Shown here: positions 11,119 through 22,733 of the stretch, piece after piece | Layout of the letters: the number at the start of each line of letters is the position of its first letter | Numbering within the stretch: position 1 is the first letter of the stretch | NCBI RefSeq assembly: GCF_033568475.1 | Contig: NC_133123.1 | Location: 175,491,685 to 175,555,684 of the forward strand | From: Henckelia pumila | Lineage: Eukaryota; Streptophyta; Magnoliopsida; Lamiales; Gesneriaceae | Length of the DNA: 64,000 bases | Reading direction: 5' to 3' | Made by a program: the position numbers and the translations under genes | The notes under the pieces: generated by a model | What the model saw: the letters and a program-made list of their open reading frames with translations, nothing else | Told to the model about the DNA's origin: nothing | The model's database searches: none

Positions 11119-11239
11119 GCACTGTTCTTTTAAAAAAAATCTTTCATTGCTTTTAATCTTAGATCTTGTATGCTTAATTATTGTTTAATCCGAGATTAGA
11201 TGTTTTAGAACCGAGGTCTCACAAGCAGCCTCGTAGTAC

Positions 11240-12871
11240 AGTGTATACCAAACCATTCTTTTTCATAAGTAAAATTTCAAAAACGTCGTCTTAACAACTC
11301 GATAACTCAAAAAATAACAAAAACTAACAAAACTCGCGGAAGCGTCTAAAATTTAAATAAACAAAATATTAAATTGAAATAATACCAAAACAAGGAATAA
11401 CATAATCAAAATTAAATTCTTCCTATCACCATACACAAAACTGATCTTGTTCTTGCTCATCTAAGTCGCCATCTTCATCATCTGGGAGGGAAAAGTAAGT
11501 GGGTTGAGTGTTTTGGGAAACACTCAGAAAGTAGGGGTCAATCGATCAAACAAAAATTACACATATATATATATACATTTGGAAAACTCATACTTGGATT
11601 ACAACCATGTCACATTTCAAAACATATCATCTCATAGCATATCATGTCTCACATAGCATAGCATAAACATCATAACAGAATCTACATGACTTAACATGAT
11701 TTTTCCAGACACTGAAATCCACCTTATTCGTGGCTAACTGATCAGTCCTCTATATGTAATCCCTCTAAAGGGTGAGGTCATGGAACAGTTATTCTTACCC
11801 ACCGCATCAGGGCCATAACATAACATGGTTTGGAACTTTTCTTTCCACTTCTAATTCGAGTCATAACAGTGCAAAAACATACCTTTAACAAAACTTCATC
11901 AATAATAATAATTACATAACAAAATTCAAACAATTAACATGAACGATCGAGATTTTTCAAACATACATAAGGTTTTAAAACAAAGCCCATTTACAATACT
12001 TAGAGTCTGAGATCAAATACTTGAATTGACAAGGCTTGGACCGAAAATATTTCAGAAGCAAAATCTCGAAAATTTCACTGATTGTTTTCTCGAAAATTGG
12101 CAGATTTAATTGGACTATTCTTGAGCACTATTCCTTCAATTTCCTAGGCCACTTCCTCGACAAAATTTGCAGAATAGGTTGACCAACTTTTGACTTCACT
12201 AGCAGCCTATTCCAATGTGAAATTGGAGAGAAAAGTATAATATTTTTGTGTAATTTTTCCTAAGCATTTCTCCTCTATATAGGAACCCAATGGGAGTTTA
12301 AGATCGACTAGGATATTGATATTCAAAGTTTGAATGGAATTTTTATCTCTCGAGATTTGACTTCATCTAAATCTTGATCACTTATCTTATTTTTTTGTAA
12401 ACTAATTATCTCAAAGCATAATAAATACTAAATATATCACAAAATAAATAAAAATATCCTCACCTTATCTTAGGAAGTTTTCGGTTTTTACATATTGAAA
12501 CAATCTCGGATATTTGTGGGATAAGCAGATAGAAAATCTGGAATAAGATACTCATTCTTTGGACATGCACAAACTTTGTCAAATATATAATACGAATGCA
12601 TTGTCCCTAATTTTGGATAATTCTAAATATATTTGGAACAATTCCAGATATTTGTGGAATAAACAAATAGACAATTGAGAATGAAATACTTGTTTTTAGG
12701 CAATATGACACACTTTTATGACTCGTTATTTTGAGGCAGTAGGAAACTCACTTTTTTGGTACTATATGATTCAACTTGCCGAGTAAAAATGAATTAAAAT
12801 AAAAATATCGAGTATATTGAATATATCGATTTGTATTTATGTTCTAATGTGTCAAGTTCTAGGATATTACA
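11240..12871 (-). repeat. Degraded gypsy-type LTR D
   Basis: On the minus strand a typical LTR opening, TGTAATATCCTAGAACTTGACAC, starts at 12871, and the block runs toward LTR B without genes. Two related copies of a roughly 66-bp segment (around 12496-12560 and 12636-12700, sharing GATATTTGTGG) lie inside it. The left end is uncertain; no primer site or polypurine tract could be placed. Confidence 0.4.
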
Positions 12872-14925
12872 ACAGAGATCAGTCACATAAGTGTTAATAC
12901 GTGGTACTCGTGGTACGTACATTTAATACAAAAAGTCTATCTGATTTATGATCATAAAATTATATTTTACCCTCACAATACAAACAAAAAGTAAGATCAT
13001 TATGACCTGCCCTGCATCACTACATAGAAAATTTGCCTTAATCATAAATCAAACATTGATTGCGCCTCAAATCATAAATCAAACATTTAAATTTAAATAA
13101 AAACTAAATTAAACAAGGAACACACTTCCTAAATTAATCACTGAAAGTACACATCATTCAAGTGTATATCATCATCCATAAACACAAAAATAAGTTCCAA
13201 CCAAACAACTTCTAAATAAACTATAACTTACGAACCAGCTTCACACGATATGACAATACATGAGAATACAATACATAAGAGTACACTACAACCATAACTC
13301 AAATTAACATTAAACAATAGTGTGTTCCACATAATCATCAAATCAAGCTTAAACCAACAAGGCTTCCACTGGAACATGTATATCTCCTCGAAGGTAAGGT
13401 CGTGTTCGAGCCAACTTCCAGTAATCGTTTTCTCATGAGCAAGTGTAAAGATGGAGCATACGTCGCTTTTTTGATTATGAAAGCCCAATATTTTTTGTTA
13501 TGTCGACAGTAACTTCTCAACGCCTAAATGAAAGAAAAATAATTTACATTGAGCTTAAAAGATAAAATCGTGTTTGAAAATTTTAATAAAATTGGAGAAC
13601 AATAAATAATTTAGTATTATTAGATTCACAAAATTATCTACTAAATGTTACAAACAATAAGCATGATGACTCCCCATAAATAGTCGTTCAAATGCCTTGA
13701 TAATCTCATGATGTCTGTCCGAGAAAAAGTGAACTCGTCGAATAGAATTCATTAATACGAAAATTGAATACTTCTCAGATGATAGTGAAGATACGTATCA
13801 AAAAATCATAGATTTAAGTAAAATTTCAGCACATTGTTCTCAGGCTCACAAAAATATCCATCAAGCTACACCCAGTGAAGATTAAAATCACAAAAATCTA
13901 TTTTTTGTATTTGTAGCAGCAACAAAAAAAATTGCAAGAACCACTTCTAGATTTCGTTATAAAACTATTAAAAATAATTACATTCAATACAATAATATCT
14001 AAATTGAAAATCATACAATCATTCATATAACACATTACACACACAAAAAATAGTACACAATAACAAATTCAAGCAGCCCATTTTTATTTTAATGATAAAA
14101 AAATTTCAATATCTAAGTCATATTGCAGCACTAAAACCATTATGATTAGGAATTAAATCGTTATAATCGAGAACAACAAGAAATTTCAGCTACTATATCT
14201 CAAAATTGCAGTAAATGAGATTAATTCCCACTCATAGACAGAAAACCAGAGATAGACCAATAAATCTGTACAATCACACGATGACACGAAAATTTAATAC
14301 AATCACTAAAACCATAACAAATCTCAAAAGAATGGGTCAATTGAAAAGGATAAAAATAATTACACTAAACCAAACACTGTAATGCAAATTTTTTGGCTGC
14401 AAATTTTTAAAAAGCTAAAATAGTACCTTAAAATTTTTGAAATAATGGTTCTTCAAAAAGATTTTCACGTTCTAGAAACAATTCACAACGATTAGAAATT
14501 TTCTTCAATACGATTCGAAGCAGATATGCAATTATTGTGTTCGGTGGATTAGTCGTTTATGATTGAGGGATAAATTTTAGGAGACTTTGAACAAGAATGA
14601 GGGAAAAAAACTCATATTATATATACGTTGGCTTGTAAGAATTTTATTTTATTTTTAAAGAGTAAGGGGTATTGTTGGGTTTCAAAAGAAAGTGGGGGCA
14701 TGTTCGTATTTTGGGCTTAAATAGGGAGCTGAAACAAATGTCAGAGCTTTGTCAGGAAGTGGAAAGACACAATTTCTTACACAGGGATTGGGGAACAACT
14801 TGAATTTGCTTTTGGGGATTTATAGGCAATTTCCACTTGAAACAACATGTTTCTATAAAAGATGCAAAATTAATATTAATTTATATTTAGAAACTCTATA
14901 ACTTAGTAACAATCCGATCAATTGG
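12872..14925. other. About 2 kb of AT-rich DNA without a recognised gene
   Basis: Short ORFs (for example 13228-13488 minus) have no familiar motif, start context or exon signals. A CACTACATAGAAAA string at 13018 could be one end of a CACTA element, but no partner end was found. I see no RNA gene here. Confidence 0.5.
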
Positions 14926-15082
14926 TAGATGAGATCCTAGCATATGGGTAATACTCAAATCATGCATCCATCAGTTCGTATTTTTACACATAGTCGTAAT
15001 TAATTATATATTGTTGACGTGAAAAATCATGTGACATTAGATTTATCATTGGGGTATTACCCATATGCTAGGTTGAAATCTA
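14926..15082. repeat. Foldback element (MITE-like inverted repeat)
   Basis: CCTAGCATATGGGTAATA at 14936-14953 is repeated perfectly in reverse complement at 15055-15072. Outward, GTAGAT and AATTG also match with small gaps, giving arms of about 30-45 bp around a 101-bp AT-rich centre. This is a foldback or MITE structure. No target duplication could be fixed. Confidence 0.6.
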
Positions 15083-15489
15083 CACAATTTAACCCAATCA
15101 CTTGAATGGTTCTGACAAAATTTTCCCTAATCAATTGCCACCATTCAAGATCGGAATTATACAAAGATTAGGAATCCTTTCCTAATTAGTTATGCAAAAC
15201 GTAGAGATACAATATATTTTTTTTAATATTTTCCCGTAAAGACAAATTATATGGGAAGAAAACAGATTACAACATCATAAAAATTGGGGAATATAAAATA
15301 AATAAATGCATTCCATAAAATCGATTACGAACACGACATACGAATATACGTATAAAAGTACTTATTACTTATTAGTAGTAAATGAATTCTAATTTCAATT
15401 TAGTCAATATTCTTTAGCGACCATTTTGCCACGATTTTGCCAATTATTCGAATATATACTCCTTCGACATTGATTATTATTTATTAGTC

Positions 15490-15620
15490 AGTGTTCTAAA
15501 AATCGGGCTAGACGGCCGCTTAGGCGCTAGGCGATGGCGACCACCTAGAAAAAGTGCTAGTCGGCCAGCCTAGGCGGTCCTAGCTCCTAGGCGGGACTAG
15601 GCGGGCCTAGGTGGACTAGG
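15490..15620. repeat. GC-rich CTAGGCGG-type short repeats
   Basis: Between AT-rich flanks lies a block of overlapping CCTAGGCGG/CTAGGCGC motifs in both orientations (for example 15516-15535 and 15565-15610). Similar strings are common in small non-autonomous plant transposons; no ends could be defined. The remaining DNA between 15083 and 15887 is AT-rich with no gene. Confidence 0.4.
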
Positions 15621-15887
15621 AAGAAATGGTTTTTTTTCGGATTTTTAAATTAAAATCTCAATAAAAAAACTGACGAAATATTTTATTCACCTTTCCACCA
15701 AAACTCTCTCCACGTCGTTTCCAAAGAGAAGATAAGAAAATTATGAAAAATAATAAGAAGAGAAAATTATGGATAATAATAAGTAGAGAAAATTTGTGAT
15801 ATTTTATTATTTATGTAATTTTGAATTCATTTTAAATTTGATGTTATTGTGTTGAATATTGGATATTTAATAGAAAAATATTATGAT

Positions 15888-16587
15888 TGATACCCCATGA
15901 GTGGGCCCATTACGTGCTTGAGCCCAATGAAAGCTCATAACCAAAGACTAAGGTCCGAGTCTCATTCTGAGGGGTAGGGCTGACCCATGAGGAAATTATA
16001 GAAGAAGATGTATGTTGGCTCCCAAAAGATGAAGGAGAGCCCCATCAAGTTGGACCTTAGACATGAGGTTTCTAAGTTAAGTCAAAAGCTTATGACAATT
16101 TGGAATGGAGATGTGAAACAGTATATGGAGAGCGTAGAAGAATGAAGTGGAGGAAAGGCTCGCCTGGGGTGGGAGACCCCCAGGGTGGGCTACCCCTAAG
16201 GCGGGCAACCCTTACCTTAGGGTGGACGAGCTCTAGGATGGTAAGATTGGTTTTGTATCTTGAGATGCCTTTGGAGGGAGAGCTCCAAAGGAGAGGCGCG
16301 TGAGCTACACGCTTGTGGTCCCCTACAAAGTGTTCGTGGTCCCCTACTTTGCCTCCTATAAATACGAGTTTGCTCTTTCCATTTGAATTAATCCACTTTC
16401 ATTTTGAGGGGCGCCCAAGCTCCTCTTTCTCTTATTCGTTCACGTCTCTGACTTGAGCGTCGGAGGGGCTACACCGGGACACCCTCCCGGCCCCCTATAA
16501 CATTATTTGCTTGATTTCAGGTTCATCTCTAGACTTGAAGCTTTGGGCTTGAGTGGGATCTGGACCATCAAATTTAAGTGAGTATCA
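15888..16587 (+). repeat. 5' LTR of the Tat-lineage element
   Basis: The 700-bp block starts TGATACCCC and ends GAGTATCA, with perfectly inverted TGATAC/GTATCA termini. It contains a TATAAATA box at about 16358 and the CTGACTTGAGCGTCGGAGGG stretch often seen in Tat LTRs. The ORF at 16100-16303 is not a gene. Confidence 0.8.
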
Positions 16588-16607
16588 CTTGGTGTCGTCT
16601 GTGGGAA
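16588..16607 (+). promoter_or_regulatory. Primer-binding site of the Tat-lineage element
   Basis: Immediately after the LTR the sequence reads CTTGGTGTCGTCTGTGGGAA, which resembles the TGGCGCCGTCTGTGGGAA primer site of plant Tat-type elements. Gag begins 22 bases further on. Confidence 0.65.
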
Positions 16608-16628
16608 ACTCTGAGTTGAGACGTAGAG

Positions 16629-17447
16629 ATGGTTGGAAGGAGAGGGAGTAGAAGAGTTCACACCACCTCATCTCGCCAAGAGCTGAGGACGGGGGAACCT
16701 CCCCCTAGGAATACGATGGGGAGTATGACCTTGGAAGAGTTGGGCCAATTTATCACTAAGGTTGTGGGAGAGGCCTTGAAGAAAAATCAGGAAGCCTCGC
16801 AAAACCAAGGTCATGAGCAAGAGCAAGAACAATAACAAGTGCCAAATAAGGATGAAATGGGTCAGCGGAGTCAGGTAGGGGGAACCCTACCCCCTTCGGG
16901 CATGGATGATCAAGATAAGGAGGAAATGTGTAATGAGATAAGGATATTGAGGCAACAACTCGGGGGTAAGGGTTCAACTCTTAAGAAAGAAAGTCCATTT
17001 TCCCTTGAGATTTTGGAGGAAGAACTTCCAGCTAGTTTCAAGAAGCCAAGCGTGGGAGAATATGATGGAAGTACGGACCCGAAGGAACATATGGGAAGAT
17101 TCGAGAACGCTGCCTTATTGCACCAGTACTCCGACGGTACAAAGTGTCGAGTATTCTTGAGCACCTTGGTAAAGTTCTCCCAGCAATGGTTCAACATGTT
17201 GAAGCCTGGGTCCATAAGGTCTTTTGAGGATTTTCGTGTGGTCTTTATGCATCAATTTTATAGTTGCAAGAAGTACCAAAAGAAGTACTTGAGTTTATTT
17301 GTGATGAAGAAACAGGATCAGGAAACTTTGAGGGATTTTATCCAACGCTTTAATGGTGTAGTTTTGGAAGTGCCGACCGTTACTCCTGATATACTGATCA
17401 GCGCCTTTACCAAAGGGTTGAAAGGAGGTGAATTCATCAACAGTTAA
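16629..17447 (+). pseudogene. gag N-terminal and capsid region, Tat-lineage
   Basis: The frame starts at ATG 16629 and is broken by TAA at 16833-16835 but continues in the same frame to 17447. Residues from about 17040 onward read EYDGSTDPKEHMGRFENAA and later WFNMLKPGSIRSFEDF, LRDFIQRFNG: the retrotransposon gag (capsid) domain, which packages the RNA. A frameshift near 17430 moves the rest to another frame. Confidence 0.85.
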
Positions 17448-18589
17448 GAAGCCTCCACCAAGTTACGATGATCTTTTGGCACGAGAGGAGAGGTATGTGA
17501 ATTTAGAGGATGCTCAAAGATACAAGAGGACTGAACATAGGCCAGGGGGTAGTACCGTGGAAGGGGCAGATAAAGGAGGCAGAAAACAAGGGTTGGGAGA
17601 AAAGGAGGATGATCGAGCTCGAGGTAAAATGCATTTTTCACCTTATGTCCCCTTGGCTCCAAATAGGGATAAGGTGATGGAGGTAGATGAAGGAAGAAGG
17701 AGGCAAGGAAGTTTGCAAATGGTCGATGAAGGCCCTACCTAAGTTCCTTCCACCTATGAGGAGGGAAAGAACTCCCCCAAGAGGCAATCAGGAGTTTTGA
17801 TCACCTCCGCGGCGAGTTTGGGGTCTTCCCTGGATAAATCCAAGAACGGAGGAGCCAAGAAGACAGATGGAGGGTCAGGGTCCTCCTCAAGGGATTGACC
17901 AAAGAAGGAGGAGGGTGGATGAGGCTAATAACCCTACGAGAGGTATGATTCATATGATTTCGGGAGGCGCCACCGACGGTGATTTCGGAAGGGCGCGTAA
18001 AGCATGTGGAAGGAGGATGGAGAACTTTGAAATATCTAAACCTCAAGACCCCATCATCAGTTTTGGACCCGAAGACCTTCGTGGTGTTGCGGCTCCGCAT
18101 AATGATGATTTGGTGGTCACGGTCACAATCGAAAATTATGATGTGTCAAGGATATTTGTTGACAGTGTGAGTTCAGTGAATGTGTTGTTCAAAGGGACGT
18201 TGGATCAAATGAAAATAGAAGGATTTGAATTGGAGCCTATTTCAACACCTTTGTATGGGTTCACGGGCCATGCTATTCAACCATTGGGCCAGATTTTCCT
18301 CCCAGTATCCATGGGAAATGATCCTAGACGGGTCATCAAGATGGTGAACTTCACAATGGCAGATGCTCCTTCCTCATACAATGGGATTTTGGGTCGTCCA
18401 ACTATGAAGGATTTTAGAGATGTGGCTTCCACGTATCATCAAAAGCTTAAGTTTCCTGTAGGAAGAGAGGTCGGAATGTTGCGTGGGGATCAGAGAGTGG
18501 CACGCCAATGTTATGAGGGAGTGGTGCACGAAGAAGGAAAAAAGACACGGGTGGAAGTTAGCATGATACGGGGGTTGGGGCTATGTTAA
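17428..18589 (+). pseudogene. gag C-terminal part and aspartic protease, Tat-lineage
   Basis: The first frame (17428-17742) is rich in charged residues, as in gag tails; a second (17867-18589) carries the protease. The active-site motif, normally D-T/S-G in a VDTGSSV context, reads FVDSVSSVNVLF with the aspartate codon at 18161-18163; the conserved Gly is replaced by Val. A distal LGRPTMKDF motif is present. Protease activity is unlikely. Confidence 0.75.
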
Positions 18590-18684
18590 CAGTGGCTAAG
18601 AGAGAGGTTCAAACACTTGATGAGGAGAAACCTGAAGTAGTGTAACTGGGGGCTAGCGGTGAGAAACTAAAGATTGCTGCTGAT

Positions 18685-20055
18685 TTGGAAACAGAGGTCA
18701 AGGAAAAGCTCGTTATTTTCCTAAAGGCTAACCTTGATGTATTCGCTTGGTCAGTTCAAGAGCTTAGAGGTATAAAACCAGCGGTTATGGAGCATAAGTT
18801 GAATCTCTTGTCCGGAGTTCGCCCCGTAAAGCAAAAGAAGAGGCATTTCAGACCCGACAAGGATAAAGTGATAAAGGAGGAAATAGGAGAATTTCTTGGG
18901 GTTGGGCACATTCGAGAGGTGAAATTTCCTACTTGGCTATCGAATGTTGTGTTAGTGCCCAAGAGCTTGGGTAGATGGAGGATGTGTGTTGATTTTAGGG
19001 ACCTCAATAAGGCATGTCCAAAAGATTGTTATCCAGTGCCTTGAATAGATCAATTGGTGGATTCTACGGCCGGCCATCAATACTTATGTCTAATGGATAC
19101 TTATCAAGGATACCATCAAATCCCTTTAGCTATGGAAGATCAAGATAAGGTAAGCTTTATCACTTCTGAGGGAACTTTTTGCTATGTGGTCATGCTCTTT
19201 GGGCTTAAAAATGCGGGAGCTTTGTATCAGCGTTTGATGGACAAAGTGTTTTCCAAGCAAATAGGGAGAAATGTGGAGGTGTACGTGGATTATATTATGG
19301 TAAAATCAAAAGACGCGATTGGCCTCATCAATGACTTGGTGGAGAAATTTTCCACCCTAAGGTCTTATGGATTGAAGTTGAACCCTCAAAAGTGTATGTT
19401 TGGAGTGAAGAGTGGAAAATTCTTGGGATACATGGTAATCGAGTGTGGGATTGAGGCTAATCCGAAGAAAGTTCAAGCTATACAAAATATGACGTCTCCT
19501 CGGGGTCCGAAGGAGGTCCAACAATTGACCGAGAGAATCACGGCCTTGGCTCGATTCATTTCTCGCTCCGCTTATCGTAGCCTGCCTTTTTTCCGTACCT
19601 TATGGAAAGACAAGAAGTTCGAATTGGGTGAGGATTGTGAGAAAGCTTTTGGAGAATTGAAGAAGTATTTGGCTGAGTTACCTATGTTGGCTAAACCGGT
19701 GGCTGGAGAAGGATTATGGGTGTATCTATCAGCTTCAGAGGGAGCCGTGAGTTCAGTTCTCGTTAAAAGAGAAGGTTCAACACAAAATCCTATTTATTAT
19801 GTGTCTCATGCACTTAAAGGGGCTGAGTTGAGGTATTTCTGGGTTGGAGAAGTTGGTTTTGGCATTGGTGATGACGGCAAGACGTTTGAGGCCATATTTC
19901 CTATCTCATCCTATTGTGGTGCTTACAAACAACCCTTTGGGAAGGATTTTAACTCACCCAGACGTGTCAGGACGGTTGGTGAAATGGGTTACCGAGTTGG
20001 GAGAGTATGATATACAATATGAGCCAAGAACAGCTATTAAGGCGCAGGCTTTGGC
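18685..20055 (+). pseudogene. Reverse transcriptase and native RNase H, Tat-lineage
   Basis: RT motifs in order are RMCVDFRDLNKACPKD, then a stop (TGA 19042-19044 where Arg is usual before IDQLVD), LMDTYQGYHQIPL, FGLKNAGALYQRLMD and VYVDYIMVKSK. The last is the catalytic YVDD box with the second Asp changed to Tyr (codon 19291-19293), which should abolish polymerisation. The connection/RNase H region follows (NPIYYVSHAL, then SGRLVKW and ELGEYDIQYEPRTAIKAQAL). A frameshift lies near 19845. Confidence 0.9.
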
Positions 20056-20470
20056 CAACTTCTTAACCGAAACCATTCATTTAGAAAATGAGGATTCGTG
20101 GAAGGTTTATGTTGATGGTTCATCGTCTATTGAAGGCAGTGGGGTAGGGGTGGTGTTGATCTCTTCTATGGGTGAGGAAGTGAAATTGGCAGTGAAATTA
20201 GATTTTAAGGCATCTAACAATGAAGCTGAATACGAAGCCGTTTTAGCTGGACTTCGGGCGGCTAGGAGTGTGGGAGCTATACGGATACATGTTTTTTCCG
20301 ATTCACAATTGGTGGCACAACAAATGAAAAGGGCATATGATGTGAAAAATGAAAAGCTTATTGAGCATGCTCGAGAAGTGGATAGGGCAAAAGAATAATT
20401 TGCGGAGGTGGTCTTCGAGCAGATACCTAGATGGGAAAATGAGAGAGCAGATGCTTTGGCAAAGATGGCT
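20056..20470 (+). pseudogene. Second (archaeal-like) RNase H domain, Tat-lineage
   Basis: The frame reads KVYVDGSSSIEGSGVGVVL, then NNEAEYEAVLAGLRAARSVG, VFSDSQLVAQQ and finally ENERADALAKMA. The spaced D-E-D-D residues of RNase H are visible. A TAA at 20396-20398 interrupts the frame before the last motif. An additional RNase H between the native one and integrase is a known feature of Tat-clade elements. Confidence 0.85.
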
Positions 20471-21788
20471 GGTTCTATGGGGAGTTGGAAAACTAGAGAT
20501 ATGGTATTGCAGGTGGAGCTCACACCTCATATGAGCTCGGTTATACCTGAACTCGCGGACGAGGATTGGAGAGTTGTTATAATTAATTATTTAAAGGAAG
20601 GAAAGCTGCCCGAGGACCCTAGGGAAGCTCGAAGGTTGAAGTTAAAGAGTTCAAGATATGTATTGATTGAGGAAGTGCTATATAGGAGGTCATTCGCGGG
20701 ACCTCTCATTCGATGCTTAAGTTATCAAGAGGCTGATTATGTACTTAGAGAAGTACATGAAGGGTGTTGTGGGAATCACTTGGGAGCCCATGCTTTGTCA
20801 AGGAAGGTCTTGTTGGGGGGATATTGTTGGCCTAACGTCTTGGGAAGTGCCCAAGAGTTGGTCACATCATGTGATAGTTGCCAACGACATGATCGATTGC
20901 AACATTGACCCGCGGAGCTGATGAAGGCTATCATCTTTTCTTGTCCTTTTGATCAATGGGGTATGGATATCGTGAGTCCTTTTCCCGTAGCCCCTGCTCA
21001 GAAGAAGTTTTTATTGGTGGCGGTTGATTATTTCTCGAAGTGGGTAGAAGCTGAGCCTTTGGCTAGGATCATTGAAGGAGATGTGTTGAAATATTTGTGG
21101 AAGAATATAGGGTGTCGGTATGGGGGTACCTAGGAGGCTGATATCCGATAATGGGAGACAGTTTCAAGGAGCTAAGATTCAAGCGTGGTGCAAGGAGATG
21201 AAAATTCAGCAAGCTTTCACATCTGTGGCTTACCCTCAAAGTAATGGCCAAGTGGAAGTGACAAATAGATCATTGGTGCAAGGCTTAAAGACTAGACTTG
21301 GGAAAGCAAAAAAAAATTGGATAGATGAGTTGCCAAGTGTCCTGTGGGTGTATCAAACTACACCTAGAGAAGGAACAAAAGAAACTCCCTTCAGCTTGGT
21401 TTATGGTAATGAAGCGGTGCTTCCAGTGAAAATCGGGATGGAATCAGTTAGGTTCATGTTTTACGATGAAGATAATGGAGAAAGAAGATTTACTGATCCG
21501 GATTTGGTGGAAGAGAAGAGGGAGGCTGCAGCAATTCGGTTGGAAGCTTACAAAAGTCGTATTACTCAATCTTATAACCGTCGAGTTGTCCAGAGAAGCT
21601 TTAAAGTGGGTGATTTGGTCTTAAAGAAGGTGCAAGAGGAGAAAAGAGGGAAATTGAACTCGAAGTGGGATGGTCCTTTTAAAGTCACTGAGAAGCTTAG
21701 CTCGGGAGCCTACTACTTGGAGAATACATGTGGTAAAGCTTTGAAGAGGCCCTGGAACGCCTATCATCTTAGAAAATATTATCCTTAA
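20471..21788 (+). pseudogene. Integrase, Tat-lineage
   Basis: The zinc-binding segment shows HEGCCGNHLG and CDSCQRH (HH-CC). A TGA follows at about 20906, then the core WGMDIVSPFPVAPAQKKF (first Asp), a frameshift near 21120, LISDNGRQFQG (second Asp) and SNGQVEVTNRSL (Glu): the DD35E triad. The C-terminal region (RSFKVGDLVLKKV, KWDGPFKVTEK, AYHLRKYYP) is typical of gypsy integrase ends. The terminal TAA is at 21786-21788. Confidence 0.9.
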
Positions 21789-21969
21789 CTTACCTACTGA
21801 TGTATCTCGTTTTCAATTATCGCTTTTGTAATCATTTGAAGTTCAATGAAGTCAATTTCTTGTTTTGAAGTAATATGTGTTGTTCTATTATAAACATGAA
21901 TGGTGCTTTGCATGGGTTCCTAGATTACGTGAACTCTAATCATATGTAGTCTGGAGCATGAAATTATAT

Positions 21970-22733
21970 CTTTCCTACTAGGGCCATAACCTAGTAGAGA
22001 AGTTTGAGGGTTGGAGGCTGAAAATTATATTTTTCCTACTAAGGTTATAACTTAGTAGAGGAGTTTGAGGGTGGGAGGTTGAAAATTATATTTTTCCTAC
22101 TAAAGTTATAACCTAGTAGAGGAGTTTGAGGGTTGGAGGTTGAAAATTATATTTTTCCTACTAAGGTTATAACCTAGCAGAGGAGTTTGAGGGTTGGAGG
22201 TTGAAAATCATATTTTTTCTACTAGGGTTTTAACCTAGGAGAGGAGCTTGAGGGTTGGAGGCTGAAAATTATATTTTTCCTACTAAGGTTATAACCTAGT
22301 AGAGGAGTTTGAGGGTTGGAGGCTGAAAATTATATTTTTCCTACTAAGGTTATAACCTAGTAGAGGAGTTTGAGGGTTGGAGGTTGAAAATCATATTTTT
22401 CCTACTAAGGTTATAACCTAGTAGAGGAGTTTGAGGGTTGAAGGTTGAAAATCATATTTTTCCTACTAAGGTTATAACCTAGTAGAGGAGTTTGAGGGTT
22501 GGGGTTGAAAATCATTTTTTTTCTACTAAGGTTATAACCTAATAGAGGAGCTTGAGGGTTGAAGATTGAAAATCATATTTTTCTACTAAGGTTATAACCT
22601 AGTAGAGGAGTTTGAGGGTTGGAGGTTGAAAATCATATTTTTTCTACTAAAGTTATAGCCTAGTAGAGGAGTTTGAGGGTTGGAAGTTGAAAATCATATT
22701 TTTCCTACTAAGGTTATAACCTAGTAGAGGAAC
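21970..22733 (+). repeat. Thirteen 61-bp tandem repeats in the 3' UTR of the Tat-lineage element
   Basis: The unit begins CCTACTAAGGTTATAACC, continues TAGTAGAGGAGTTTGAGGGT, and ends in a TTGAAAATCATATTTTT-like stretch. Thirteen copies run head to tail with about 60-62 bp spacing. Each has the 12-bp perfect palindrome AGGTTATAACCT flanked by CTACT and AGTAG. First and fifth copies diverge (AGGGCC, AGGGTT). Tandem arrays in the 3' untranslated region are a known trait of Tat/Ogre elements and can seed satellites. Confidence 0.9.

Larger units (their letters stand above)
4808..11223 (+). repeat. 3' LTR of a Tekay-like gypsy element (LTR B), split by a DNA transposon
   Basis: The block starts TGTAACGCCCC after a polypurine tract and ends GAGGTCTCACA, like LTR A. 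It is interrupted by the CACTA-like element at 6429-10820 with its GAG duplication. Removing the insert leaves about 2.02 kb, close to the 1985 bp of LTR A, which supports both the LTR and the insertion boundaries. ORFs at 4984-5214 and 5682-5888 are LTR noise. LTR A and LTR B face opposite ways, so they belong to two insertions. Confidence 0.75.
15888..22733 (+). mobile_element. Tat-lineage Ty3/gypsy retrotransposon, 3'-truncated and inactive
   Basis: The order is 5' LTR (15888-16587), primer site, gag, protease, reverse transcriptase, RNase H, a second RNase H, integrase, then a 61-bp tandem array. Domain order and the additional RNase H after the native one are hallmarks of the Tat clade. 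A 3' LTR matching TGATACCCCATGAG is not present downstream, so the element is cut off after the array. Coding regions carry several frameshifts and stops, the protease motif is altered and the catalytic RT motif is mutated, so it cannot act on its own. Confidence 0.85.

Noticed and set aside
10552-11188. Overlapping ORFs on both strands
   Set aside because: They are translations of CACTA subterminal repeats and of the CGATCGGT palindromes.
13018-13031. CACTACATAGAAAA resembling a CACTA transposon end
   Set aside because: No matching opposite terminus, subterminal repeats or 3-bp duplication could be found.
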